DNA from: Homarus americanus
Taxonomy: Eukaryota > Arthropoda > Malacostraca > Decapoda > Nephropidae
Direction of reading: 5' to 3'
Assembly: GCF_018991925.1 (NCBI RefSeq)
Contig: NW_024736071.1
Location: forward strand, 13,199,758 to 13,263,757
Length of the DNA stretch: 64,000 bases
Shown: piece after piece, positions 1-12,258 of the stretch
How positions within the stretch are numbered: the stretch's first letter is position 1
Layout: each line of letters opens with the position of its first letter
Notes under the pieces: model-generated
Databases searched by the model: none
What the model was told of the DNA's origin: nothing
Seen by the model: only the letters and a program-made list of their open reading frames with translations
Program-made: the position numbers and the translations under genes

Positions 1-57
1 GAAACTTTCTGTGAATGACAAGAATACTCACAACTGCACGTACTGTACTTGGACGTA

Positions 58-60
<3 letters not shown>

Positions 61-112
<52 letters not shown>
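61..112. repeat. (AC)n microsatellite
   Basis: Uninterrupted AC dinucleotide run of about 26 units. Open frames through it (poly Thr-His) are artefacts of the repeat. Confidence 0.98.
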
Positions 113-114
<2 letters not shown>

Positions 115-400
115 TAAATACGCATATACACAAAAACGTATCCATACCTCATTTTGCTAAGGATCTAAATCGATTTTGTCTTTTTAATCTTTTACTGTTT
201 GGGTTTAACCTGAATATTGTGAATCCTATTTTATTACCGGTTGTCTTTTTCAGTCTTCAAGGGAATGAAATATATTCTGTACAGCGCCGAGTAAATTACT
301 TAAGAAAACTTTAGTTTCAATGAATAATAAAAAAAGTGGGAGGAGGTCATGGATGCGTGGGAGACAGGAAAGGGTGATGGTGAGAACAATACGGATTAGT
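113..400. other. unrecognised flank
   Basis: AT-moderate sequence between two simple repeats. I see no coding, RNA or transposon signal in it. Confidence 0.5.
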
Positions 401-577
401 GGAAAGGAGGAGGGTGCGGGAGAGAGGAGGAGGGTGCGGGAGAGAGGAGGAGGAGGAGGAGGAGGAGGAGGAGGAGGAGGAGGAGGAGGGTGCGGGAGAG
501 AGGAGGAGGAGGAGGAGGGTGCGGGAGAGAGGAGGAGGGTGCGGGAGAGGAGGAGGAGGAGGAGCGTGCGGGAGAGA
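401..577 (+). repeat. purine-rich GGA minisatellite
   Basis: Units of the type GAGGAGGGTGCGGGAGA recur, with an almost pure (AGG)n core at 445-489. One strand is nearly all purine over about 170 bp, so triplex or G-rich structures are possible. Open frames here (poly Gly, poly Glu) come only from the repeat. Confidence 0.93.
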
Positions 578-1142
<565 letters not shown>

Positions 1143-1257
1143 TACAGAAGAGGGTAGCGTAGCGTGGGTTGTATGTTAGTTTCGTTTCATACTTACACTC
1201 ACACATACATAATGTTTGCCCCCCCCCCCATTGGACACACACACACAACCAGCCACA

Positions 1258-2284
1258 AAAGATAGAATAATTGAAGTCAACCTCATGATAACCCTGAGGC
1301 TTCTGCGTGGTGATCCTGATGACATTGTTTCCTTAAAATTGCTAGAATGTATGAACCATGGGACTGGTGAGTCTAAATGGATCCAAACTACAGGTACACA
1401 TATGAAGATGTTTGGACTAGACCACCTGTACAAAGTTGAGACACAACAGCGCTTTCTGCCACCCTGGCGGACAGTTCCCTTCGATATCACAATACCGACA
1501 TATCTGCCTAAAAAATATTTATACAAAGCATTTATCTCCAACACACTACCAAACTGAGAGCTCTTGAACACTTACACACTCTACAGACTGATGATAATAT
1601 CACACAGACCATCTACACTGATGGATCTCTTAACACCGCCTGTGGGAGGGCTGGAAGTGCTATTGTTGTGACTCAACCTGACGGTAATATAATTGAGAAA
1701 GGAGTTAGAATTAACAACTGGGCATCCACTCTACAAACTGAATTAGTTGCCATACTCACAGCTATTAAATTCATTGAAACCACTGTCACTGACAGTCTCA
1801 TCATCACTGACTCTCTATCCTCACTACTTGCCCTTGGTACCCTTGACTCAAGTTGTCACGCTCTTGTCTCTGAAGCCAGACACAAATATGCGTGCCTTGT
1901 TGACCCGGGTGTCAAGGTCAAACTGTTGTGGATCCCCTCTCACATAGGCCTCATAAAACATGACAGAGTTGATGCCCTCGCCAAACTCGCGTCTAACAAA
2001 GACACCGTTGTATACAATTTGGGTCTGTCAAAAAGAACCCTTAAAACTGTAATTAGGAAAGAACTTATTGATGAGTTTGACGCAAGTAGACTAGTGCAAA
2101 CAGGCACTAGTCGATCCATAGTTTGCCATGATGAGATGTATCAAGTGAAACATGTATACGGAGCAAGTAACAAGATCACTAGATTACGAGATGTGGTAAC
2201 CGCTAGATTACGGTTAGGATATAAGTACCTCTGGCAGTATGTTCCTCAAGCAGATGTAAACAAGACTAAATGTAAAGTGTGTGG
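1258..2284 (+). mobile_element. I-type LINE ORF2 fragment with RNase H, copy 1
   Basis: This is the C-terminal part of a non-LTR retrotransposon polyprotein. It holds the linker after the RT and an RNase H domain: acidic residues in YTDGS (about 1617-1629), LQTELVAI (about 1731-1755) and IITDSLSSL, then WIPSHIG and HDRVDALAKLA. It aligns base for base with 27775-28802 except for a 1-bp deletion near 1514, which shifts the frame, so the upstream part (to about 1557) and the RNase H part (from about 1540) read in different frames. It is cut at both ends and lacks the terminal zinc motif and 3' tail seen in the other copy, so it is dead. The missing 3' end is unusual for a LINE insertion and suggests duplication or recombination. 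Confidence 0.9.
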
Positions 2285-3290
2285 TCAGACAAAATCAAAT
2301 CACTAATGAAGCTTCTACGATTGAATAAATCCTTGGGAGAGTTGCCTAATTCCTCTACCTGGTGTTCCGTGATTACCCCATTGTTACCTGTCTACCTGTT
2401 GCTTATGGTATCCTTTCTGTGAGCCGAGTTGAGCGATGGATAGATAGATATGACTAGATAGATAGACAGATAGATAACTTTAATAACCCCCCCCCCCAAA
2501 AATGCATATTACATACATCAGACATACAAGAGATGAAATAAAAACTGTAAGCTTTGCCCCCTCCCCTTAAAAAAACAATAGACCATTCAAACGAAAAATA
2601 AAATGTCAAACAATGTGCGTTCTTGGATATGTTTATATTGGAAGAATAAAATTTTATACAACCAGAAACACATTTAATTACAAAAAATCAAATGAATAAC
2701 TTTTTATACAGAATTTGAGCTCTCAGGAGTGAACAGTAGGTGTTCCATCGACGTAAAATAGTAGATGGTCCACACACCGAGTCAAAAGGGCAGGGCAGGG
2801 CAGGACTCCACCACACACTGTCCGTTTGCCTCGCCCCGCGTAGTAATACCCGCTCCCTCACCAGAAAAGGCGACCTCGACCCCGCCTATTCCACCTGCCC
2901 GTCTCCACCGCCAACGAATGCCCTCTCACACGAAACTTGACTAAAAAAAAATATATATGTAACTCATTTATAATAGTTTTCTTGGTGTACACTTCATGTA
3001 CAGGAATGTCAGCGTTCCTCGACTTCTACATCACTTTACGTGACGAATCTGACCGAGTAATTATAGTTTTTAAAGCACACATGACGGCCACTATGCCACC
3101 ATTATCTACTTGCGTTGAATTCCCTGACATGTTATTTACCAGTGGGACTCGTGGCAGGAAGACTATTTTCAGGGCGTGAAATAGCAGGATGTCAACAAGG
3201 TAATTCCTGTCATCCTACACATCCCGGACAAATTTGCTGACAAGATCATGTAAAGGCGGGCATCCCAATTACAAAGTTATGTATACTTCT
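2285..3290. other. unrecognised sequence with short simple repeats
   Basis: Contains a GATA-type tetranucleotide tract (2437-2476), a poly-C run (about 2487-2496) and scattered A-rich tracts. Two short open frames (2740-2940, 2937-3179) resemble no protein family I know and are not credited as genes. Confidence 0.5.
2437..2476. repeat. (GATA)n-like microsatellite
   Basis: Imperfect GATA/GACA tetranucleotide repeats with one interruption. Confidence 0.9.
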
Positions 3291-3295
3291 CATGT

Positions 3296-3490
3296 CTCTC
3301 ACAGCCATGTATACCTTCCCTGGCCCCCCACACAGTCATGTATACCTTCTCTGGTCCCTCACACAGTCATGTATACCTTCCCTGGCCCCACACACAGTCA
3401 TGTATACCTTCTCTGGTCCCTCACACAGTCATGTATACCTTCCCTGGCCCCACACACAGTCATGTATACCTTTCCTGGTCCATCAAACAG
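3296..3490 (+). repeat. 31-bp minisatellite, about six copies
   Basis: Each unit carries TCATGTATACCTT followed by CCCTGGCCCC or CTCTGGTCCC and CACACAG. The two subtypes alternate, so the array behaves as 62-bp dimers. Three overlapping open frames across it are repeat artefacts. Confidence 0.93.
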
Positions 3491-6400
3491 GAAAGCAAGA
3501 CGATGAAAACAACAATGATGTACTAATCCTTTTTAGGGGTCAGTTTCTTGAAGTTATTTACACATTTGAGTAACTCGGTGATTCATTTCCTGTATACATA
3601 AAGTTGAGACTGTCACACAAACAAAGTCAAACAACTCGCGCGACAGAGCTTCCTGCCTGCATCTTATCTTTTCCTTCCTCATTTTTTATTGTTTATTATC
3701 ATTTTATTAATATTATTTTATTATCATTTACATTATCATTGTTTTTGTTTATTAAGTTTCTATTATTATCATTGTTTTATTAATTATTATTGTTATTTTA
3801 GGATAATGTTCATTCCTACCGTGATTATATTCCAGTCTGCCCAGTGGTTGTTCAGTCGTCTCCTTAAACACAGCCTCTACCCCTCATCTTCCTCTGTTCT
3901 ATCTAAAATCTCAGACGCCTCTACCGTGCGGAGGGGCAGAAGTAGGATATAGGGAGCTGAACAGACTCGTTCATTAGCGTAACTTGCAGAGGCCAGTTGT
4001 ATGAGTGGGTGGTCGTGCCTGCATTTCGGTATCTCTGTCCACTTGAGGCTGTGTGCGTAGTGCCTAAAGGGGGAAGGAGGGGGTGGAGTGGAGTCGATTA
4101 TTAAGTTGGTCACGTATGTAGCTTTTTCATTTGCATTTGTTTATCAGTCGCAGTTTATAGAGATTATGTGACCAATTAATGATGGTGTTAGTTTGTTGTT
4201 ATTTACTACTATAGGGTGTTGCTGTCATTATTACAGTATCGTTATTAGTAGTATTTTATTTTTATCATTATCGTTATTATTATTATTTATTATCATTGTT
4301 ATTATTATTATTAAAACATTATCATTAAGTGGTGAATTATTATATATATATCGTTTTACTGTTATTTTATTGCTATTTGTATTATAACTATTATTTCTAT
4401 GTAGCTTAATACACTGCAATAATTTATCTTAAACGAGACTGAAAGGGAGTGTCATGTGTTATATCAACTTCTCATGACCAAAGCTTTATCTGCCTGTGTC
4501 GAGTGGCCTCTTCAGCTTGGTGCCCCCGATCACTAGGAGGCCATGGCGAGGCCCCTTTGAGTTAATTATCCTCCCTGAACTGAGAATGAGAGAACGTATA
4601 TCGAATTAGAGTAAATAGTCTTGGTGCAATTCCGACGCCATTTTCAGCCACCAGCTTTGTGGCATTGTTTATTTAAGACCCTTTAGGTCAGTTGGTGTTG
4701 GTGTATGAATACCTTCAGAGTCCGGGTCAATTTTCGCAAGTCATCTGACCACTTGTGCCAGGGGTGGTGTTTATAGCAAGGCAGATGGTGGTGGCGGTAG
4801 TGAAAGGGTTAAGGACAGAGTGAATGAGAATTCCTATAGTTACGAGTTGGTGAGTCACTATTAAAGCTGGTATTTGTGAAGTGTAGTAGTTTTTTTGGTT
4901 CCATCTAGTAATAGCTCGCCTGAATGGATGGTGGGAGCATAGCTAAGGTGTTTGTGTACATGTACCCTCGCTCCAAAAAGCATCTTGACGACTTTGTTTT
5001 AGACAATATGACATAACGGACGAAGGATTTTGACAACCATACCGAGACAACAGGAGTCGTGGTGTTCATTTTGACATCCATCGGACCCCTCTGTAAAGAT
5101 AATTCTTGGAGCGAGTTTTACAGTAGTGGAGTTAGTAGTTGCTTATTCAGTGATTGCAGTTCATTATAGCACGCTAGAGTTAAGTGTTGTTTCGGTTCGT
5201 CCTCTCCACTAATAAATGAGTGTCTGTGGTACTAAAGTTCATTTATAAGGAAATATAAGTGTTTGGTGTATGAAGTATGGCATAGTTACCGAGGAAAAAT
5301 GCTTACCCGTACGCTGAAGTATATCATAAATGTGTTTCAGTGTGCGTGTGTTTGTGTGTTTATATAATTATCTGCAGGTGTGCGTTTTTGTGTTTGCCCT
5401 GCCTCTGCCCGTATAGGTGAGCAGTTCTTAGCAAACAACACACCGTGACCAAGTGCAACAGGCACTCAGCTCTGCCCCTGCCAACTTTTATTATTTTTTT
5501 TCATGCAGATAATAACGCTTATTAACGTAAATACTAATCATCACTCTTCATTCTTTTGAAACTTGACATGTATCATCCATCCTCCATAAGGTGTGTGTGT
5601 GTTGGGGGTAGTGCTATAGACGTGAACACTGAACACACACAAACATCAGTGAGGCAGCCAGTGAAGCCGCGTTCACTCCCATAGTTCGTGCCAACCCCGC
5701 CTCTCTCTCCTTTGCCAAACTCCACTGAGTCTGTGATCGCTTCTCGTACGTTTCTTCTGTTTTCGGCATAAGTTAGCAACACCGAAGGTCAAAGCTTTTG
5801 TGATGACTGTATTTTTATGAACTAATTTTCGAATGACTGTCATGAACATATCTCAAGAATGATGACCCCAATTTCAATCAAACTCAGCACGATCATGAAT
5901 AAGTTTTTTGTTATAACTGGACAAAAGACAAAGTTACACTGTAGTCATACCTGCATCGCCTCTGGTTCTCAGTCTTGCTCTGGGGCTTCGAGTTTAATCA
6001 TCTGTTTGCAGTGTGAGGCGCGCGTGTGATATGACCGCTAAAAAAAAAAAATCTATCACTGGGTTCTTCTAGTTAGCATAACAAACAAATTATAATGCAC
6101 GAGTACGAAGAATTGCCTGGCTTGGGTGTATGCGAGATATCGTAAATCCGTGGAATGCTATCGTACACACCGTATTTTTTTTTTATCGTACACGTGTTCT
6201 GAATTCATCACAAGGATGATCATATATTCAGCAAACTTTGTCCTCTTTAAGCGTGACCGTATTTTGATTAAAACATCAACATACACACGGACATTATTAC
6301 GTAACAGCCACAATTAAAAGCACACATTCGCGTAGATTGTATACTATACACTTGTCAGTGTTGAGTGATGTAGTCAGCATAAACTTAAACATTGTCTTGT

Positions 6401-7438
6401 GCAAGAAACATTAATGCACTCAGAACAAACATCTTAAGTCAAAACAAACCTCACCGTTACCAGGTACGGTATATGAATAATCTTAGGTACTTATCACATT
6501 CCTTCTTCCAGTAAGTGGTTCTTATTACCTCACAGTAGTAGAGGATGAACCTGCTATCGGCCAGAGATGTATTGTTTTGTTTATACCGATACATGTACAC
6601 ATTATTGCACGTTATCGGTGTGTTTACTGATTAGACTTTATCGAACACTAACCGGAGATTATGTACTGTAGTATCGAGGTCACTCCTGATAGACGATGAT
6701 TACTTTAAAACCTCTGTCGAATAATTAATTACACTGACAGACGTTTTAAACTCATAAGACAGATGGCTGGACAAACAAGATCTCGTCCAGGAACTGACTT
6801 AATACAGAGTTCACCGTCTGTCACTTCTTCAGATAATCATCACGCATTCTTACAGAGGTGAATGGTCGGATTGATCATTATGATTCGGGGCCTAGTTCTA
6901 ATGAACTTCAATACTAATGGTTAAATTAGCATAGAGCCTGTTAGAACAGGGGCCTGTCTGACCTGCATCCTTCTTACATTTCACAGTACAAGCATAATTA
7001 AAAGTAAAAGTGACGTGTTATCTGCTCACTCGACAAACAGCTGTTCAGAACTTTTAGCAACGAGGAAATTTTCGAAGCCTTTCGCAAACTCATTATTCAA
7101 AGACATTTCTTAGTCGGAGTGTCGTCAGTTAACCTAAGCACCAAATTGTGAGCTAATTATGTTAGGTGTACAGTAGATAGCGTCCCTGATGTGCATTCAC
7201 ACTGTCTTGGCCAAGGTCGGGGAGGTGTGTCGGTCACCATGCTGCTGCTGCTTCCCTAACGTATGGTGTGTTGAGGTGTTATTCTTCACCATGCGTAAGA
7301 TAATTATATTATTAATGATGATTACGATGTATGTCACTCCAGAATATAAATGGCCGTATCGTTTCTACTTATATACTCGCAGGTGTTCTACTACATGAAT
7401 ATTTCGTTCACGTATAAGGCCACAATTCCTGAATTACT
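3491..7438. other. about 4 kb with no recognised gene
   Basis: Includes AT-rich blocks of TTATTA type (about 3685-3800 and 4230-4395), a purine-rich patch near 4070-4095 and a short A-run near 6040. Short open frames are present, but none shows a domain, codon pattern or splice context that I can support. No TIRs or LTRs were noticed. Confidence 0.5.
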
Positions 7439-7444
7439 TAGCAT

Positions 7445-7905
7445 ATGTTAGTGTGGCCATGTGATAGGCGTGATGTAAACAGGGAAACCAGATACCAGAT
7501 GAACAACGATGCCATAGAGAAATCCGACTGCGAGAGAGATTTGGGAGTAATGATAAGTAGGAACGTTAAGCCAAGTAAACAATGTGTTTTTGCTCGTAAC
7601 AAGGCTAATAAAGTACTTAGGTTCATACAAAGGAGTGTTAGTTACAAGACTAGTGAGGTCATCCTAAAACTGTATCTTGCGCTTGTGAGACCACACCTGG
7701 ATTACGAAGTTCAGTTCTGGTCACCGTATTACAGAATGGATATAGAATCATTGGAAAGAATTCAGAGGAGAATGACAAGACTAATCCCGGGCATTAGGAG
7801 CCTTGAGTATAGAGACAGGTTAAAGCATCTTAATTTGCACTCCCTCGAGAGACGTAGAGCGAGGGGCGACCTGATAGAGGTGTATAAATGGAAGTCAGGG
7901 CTGTT
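7445..7905 (+). mobile_element. CR1-like LINE RT C-terminal fragment
   Basis: The predicted peptide has the thumb and C-terminal signature of CR1-like reverse transcriptases: CERDLGVMIS, then NKANKVLRFIQRS, LYLALVRPHLDY, QFWSPY, LERIQRRMTRLIPG, RLKHLNLHSLERRRARGDLI. The RT catalytic motifs lie 5' of the piece and are missing. Homology stops near 7905 and a (TA)n tract follows, so it is truncated at both ends. It is related to, but distinct from, the family at 37.1 kb. Confidence 0.88.
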
Positions 7906-7969
7906 TCCCTTTTCCCGTGTGATTTTATCAAGATTTATCTTATCCACGTTTTCATTGTGGATCTACATG

Positions 7970-8077
<108 letters not shown>

Positions 8078-8561
8078 CAAAGTAATATAAAATGGTTAAA
8101 ACGCAAGCTAGCTCAAAGCATACTCGAGTACGATGTAACAGAATTAATATAAATACTCACAAATGATATTTTATGTGGAGATGATAAACAGGTCAAGTGT
8201 CCAGTAGAGGGTGTGGGAGGAGAGGCGTCGACACTACCGTTCACTCGGAAGGCACGGGCTGCACTGAGTGTCTGAGCCAGTGACGAGCACCCGTAGCCAG
8301 CCAGTGGTGGAAGGCAAGCGGGTGAGTTGGTGACTGGTTACTCTGGTGGACGGTGGTGCCCCAGGGAGGGAGGTGAGGAGGAGAGAGGTGTGGCTTGGTT
8401 AGGGAGTAGAGAAGTGTAGATTGGTTAGGGAGGAGGGAGTGGAAGACTGGTTATGGAGGAGGGAAGAAGGGGGTAGCCGGGTAAGCGTGACTGACCATAA
8501 TATCCTGTCTGCTAGGTATGTCAACAATGGACGTCTGTCTGTTATTTTGTTATGTTGTTAC
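8078..8561. other. unrecognised G-rich flank
   Basis: GGAGGGA-type G/A-rich patches at about 8200-8470. No gene, exon or repeat family recognised. Confidence 0.45.
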
Positions 8562-8806
8562 GAGCTTAGGTCGGCCTTGCTCTGTCTCAGGGAACGAGAG
8601 CATGGGCCCCAAAGCCGACAACAGTTGCAGATATTGATTGAGGCAACAGTCACTGAAAGCCGCATAGCTCTGCGGCTCAACTAACTCAAAACAGCTAGGG
8701 TAGCTACTTATGTATTAGGATATTTAATTTTAAGGTAATAAAATGGCGGCGAAGGTGTGGCTATTGGGGGAGGCTGGATGCCACATTTAAAAAAAAATAG
8801 TAGTAG
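8562..8806 (+). mobile_element. 3' end of an atypical retroelement, copy A
   Basis: Matches the last part of the element ending at 10794: the C-terminal coding stretch (LRSALLCLR in the intact copy), the same stop region, the same non-coding tail with GGTAATAAAATGGCGGCG, an A-run, and a terminal (TAG)n tail. It is severely 5' truncated. The A-run plus TAG tail marks the 3' end of target-primed insertion. The next copy begins immediately after this tail. Confidence 0.85.
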
Positions 8807-10794
8807 CCATTCACGTCATGAGAAAGGTATTTGAGCAGCGTGATTGTGAGGCAGTACTTCTGGTCGACGCTTCCAACGCATTCAACATACTCAACCGCAA
8901 GGCTGCACTGCACAACATAAAGATCAAGTGTCCAAGCTTTGCAATATATGTTGAAAACACCTAGAGGAACCCATCAGACCTCTTTATAACAAGCTTCAAG
9001 GCCCTAAGAGGAGATACCACCGTACAGTCAACTGAGGGAACAGCGCAGGGGGACCCTGTCGCCATGGCAATGTACGCACTAGGCCTGTCTGTGCTCCAAC
9101 AATGAAATATGAAACAACCGAGGTCAAGCAAGTGGCATACGCTGATGACCTAACAGGAGCAGGAAAAGTGGAGGACATCAAAAAGTGGTGGGACCTGGTA
9201 ACATCACGAGGTCCACAAATAGGGTACCATCCAAACACCAGCAAGTCCTTCCTCATTGTGAAGCCAGAATACTATGAATGGGCAATGAAGGTGTTCGGTG
9301 GAAGTGACGTCAAAATAACAAAGGATGGCCACTGACATCTAGGTGCGGTAATTGGCACGAAGGACTTCAAGACCGACTACTGTACGTAACGGGATAGGTG
9401 AATGAGTGGGTTAAGGAAAGCCAAGCTCTGTCTGATATTGCTAAAACAGAGCCACATGCGGCTTTTGCGGCATTCACCCATGGAGTCGAGCATCGTTGGA
9501 ATTACCTGATGCGCACTATCCCTGATGTCGGACCCCTCCTTCGTCCTCTGGAAGAAGCCATCAATGTCGCTTTTATCCCAACACTAGTGAAAAACCCTTA
9601 CTTAACCCCAGCAGAAAGGTCACTCCTTGTACTACCACCGAGACTAGGGGAATGGGATTGACTATTCCAGTGGAGCTTGCCCGTACAGAACATCAGAACT
9701 GTCAAGCTCACGGCAGCTCTCACTGAGCACATAATAGATCAAGAATGCAGCAAGTCAGGTGGATACCAACGAATTAAACAAGATTCGACGGTACATTACG
9801 ACAGAGCGGCAGCACACCTAAAGTGATAAACTGCAACAACTGTTGCACCAAGTGCCAGAGAACGTGAAAAGAAAAGTATCTATAGCTCAGGAGGTTGGCG
9901 CCTCAAACTCGTTAACAACGTTACAGATAAGGGCAAAAGGCTTCATCCTTAATGAACAAGAATTCACAAATGCCATTGCTCTAAGGTACGGTTGGCCAGT
10001 AGAAGATTTGCCCTCCCAATGCGTGTGCGGCTCATCTTATGACATCGACCACGCCATGGTGTTCAAGAACGGGGGCTTCGTATGCATGAGGCATGATAAA
10101 GTAAGGGATCTAACAGCAAATCTAAACTAAGGAAAATCTGCTACGACGTCTTGGTGGAACCGCCCCTCCTTCCATTGGACGGTGAGAACCTCCGTCACAG
10201 GACTTTAACACACCCAACGAAGCCCGTGTGGACGTCAGTGGTCGAGGATTCTGGACGCGGAGACAGCGAGCCTCTTTTGACATAAGGATTTTCGTATCCC
10301 ATGGCCGCATGTCACCGCAACCTAGCTCTCGATGCTGCACACAGGAGGAACGAAAACGACAAGATTAGGGCATATGGGGAGAGAATTCAGAACTTTGATC
10401 AAGGCAGCTTCACTCGTCTGGTGTTCACAACCTCTGGTGGTGTGGGACTAAGTGCAAGATGCTTCTACGCCAGACTCGCGAAGGTGTTATCTGAACGGAA
10501 GCAGCAGCCCAGAAGTTATGCTACAGCCTGGTTGAGATATCGACTGTCCTTCTCTATGCTTAGGTCTGCTTTACTTTGCCTCAGGGGAACGAGAGCATCG
10601 GCCCCACAGCCAACAACAGTCGCAGATATCGACTTTGAGGCAACAGTCACTGAATGCCGCACAGATTTGCAGCTCAACTAACTCAACACAGCCAGGGTAT
10701 GTATTAGGATAGTTAATTTTAAGGTAATAAAATGGCGGCGAAGGTGTGGCTAGTGGGGGAGGCTGGAGGTCACGTTAAAAAAAGTAGTAGTAGT
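8807..10794 (+). mobile_element. atypical RT-bearing retroelement, 2-kb copy B
   Basis: The 5' part encodes RT motif A (LLVDASNAFN), motif B (TAQGDPVAMAMYALGL) and the YADD box (QVAYADDLTGAG, about 9136-9171), all with stops and frameshifts. Downstream are blocks at about 9398-9660, a Cys/His block (CVCGSSYDIDHAM then GGFVCMRHD, about 10020-10100), and the C-terminal LSFSMLRSALLCLRG (about 10541-10585). The tail has an A-run and (TAG)n. I recall this architecture, with the CxCG...HA...GG...RH block, from uncharacterised RT proteins of cnidarians and other invertebrates, but I do not assign a clade. At least five frame disruptions make it a fossil. Confidence 0.85.
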
Positions 10795-11669
10795 ATTTTC
10801 TGCTTTAATTAGCCTAATGCCCATCTCTCTTGACTAGCTGGTTCATAGTTTTTCTTGTGTGGGGGAGTTTTATTCCAGTACGTATTAATACATACGTCCA
10901 CTGCCAGACGCACCATTAACACGTCTGGAGTCAACCCCAGATTAACACGTCTGGAGTCAACCCCAGATCACAATTGTTTCGTTTCGCATTTTGTTTGTAC
11001 TTTTTTTTGACATTTCCTTTTGTAATACTTCCACTAATTATATCTTTATTTACACCTTTTTTATTTAATACTTCTTTTATGTGTATAATGTTGTATGCCC
11101 TCACTATCTATGTATATTGTATACCTGCACTGTCTATGTATGTAGTATACATGCATTATCTATATACCTGCTGAACCAGAGTATACTGTAAGTGTATTCC
11201 AATACAGGGTACTACTCAATAAATCTATCTATCTATCTGTCTGTCTGTCTGTCTGTCCTATATTACTCTTTATTTTATCAACGTAGAGAGCGAGTTTGGG
11301 AGTGGGTGGTAGTAGTAATGGGTGGATGTAGTAGTGGTAGTAGTGGGTGGTAGTGGTAGCCAGCGTGGCGTGGGTGTGGTGGAGTGTCCTCCCTTATCTA
11401 AAGTGTTTTTGGAGGGGACATATTCCGAGCGTGGGAGCGGGAATTTCACAGTGTATCGGTGAATATCGGATCTCACCCTAAGCATTGTCACCGAAAGTTC
11501 TTCTCATACCTTACGGCATTAATCGCAAATAATCCGTGTGTTCACCGGCGATCACCAAGCGATTTTGTGAGTATTTGGATGGTCGGCTACTGCAGGTGCC
11601 AGTGTCGATAGGCCTACTTTGGCAGGGGTGGCTTCGAGAGACTCGCCCTTATGGGGCCAAGTGCCACCG
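10795..11669. other. AT-rich spacer with short repeats
   Basis: Holds a 26-bp direct duplication around ACACGTCTGGAGTCAACCCC (about 10914-10968), tandem CTATGTAT-like segments (about 11108-11170), the tetranucleotide tract listed separately, and GTAGTAGTGG-rich sequence (about 11305-11355). No gene recognised. Confidence 0.5.
11223..11258. repeat. (ATCT)n(GTCT)n microsatellite
   Basis: ATCT units switch to GTCT units within one tract. Confidence 0.93.
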
Positions 11670-12222
11670 AGTCCAGAATCCTCGAGCACTGACGTCCACA
11701 CGGGCTTTGTTAGATGTGTTTGAAGTCCTGTGTTGGAAGATCTCGCCATCCAATGGAAGGAGTGTCGGTTCTACCATGACGTCCCGGCAGATTTCCTTCA
11801 ACATTTGCTGTGAGATCCCTTACCTCGTCATGCCTCATGCATATGAAGCCCCCCTTCTTGCACACCATGGCGTGATCGCCATCATAGGAAGAGCCACACA
11901 CGCAATGGGAGGGCAAACCTTCTACTGGCCAACCGTACCTTAGAGCAATGGCATCTGTAAATTCTTGTTTATTAAGACTGAAACCATTTGCCCTTATCGG
12001 TAACGTAGTTAACCAGTTCGAGGCGCCCACCTCCTGCGCTATAGCTACTTTTTTTTTCAAATTTCTGGAACCTGCAGCAATAGTTGCTGCAACTTATCAT
12101 TTTGGCAGTGCTGTCGATCTGTCGTAATGGACCTACGAATCTTATTTACTTCGCTGGTATCCACTTCCCCTGTTGCATTCTGGGCTATTATGTGGTCCGT
12201 GAGGGCTGCCGTGAGCTTAAGT
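11670..12222 (-). mobile_element. same retroelement family, minus-strand copy C
   Basis: Read on the minus strand it matches copy B from about 9707 to 10262: a block with TEH/TDHIIAQ-like residues, then VAIAQEVGASNWLTTLPI, ALRYGWPVEGLPSHCVCG, GDHAMVCKKGGF and MRHDEVRDLTAN. It lacks the RT core, C-terminus and tail, so both ends are broken. Its upstream edge coincides with a (CTA)n tract. The Cys/His block is better preserved here than in copy B (the HAMVC cysteine is present; copy B has HAMVF). Confidence 0.85.
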
Positions 12223-12223
12223 G

Positions 12224-12258
12224 ACTACTACTACTACTACCACTACTACCACCACCAC
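12224..12258. repeat. (CTA)n(CCA)n trinucleotide repeat
   Basis: ACTACTACT passing into ACCACCACC, at the upstream edge of the minus-strand retroelement fragment. Confidence 0.9.

Noticed and set aside
15..314. Open frame across the first (AC)n tract
   Set aside because: Poly Thr-His from the microsatellite; no other coding feature.
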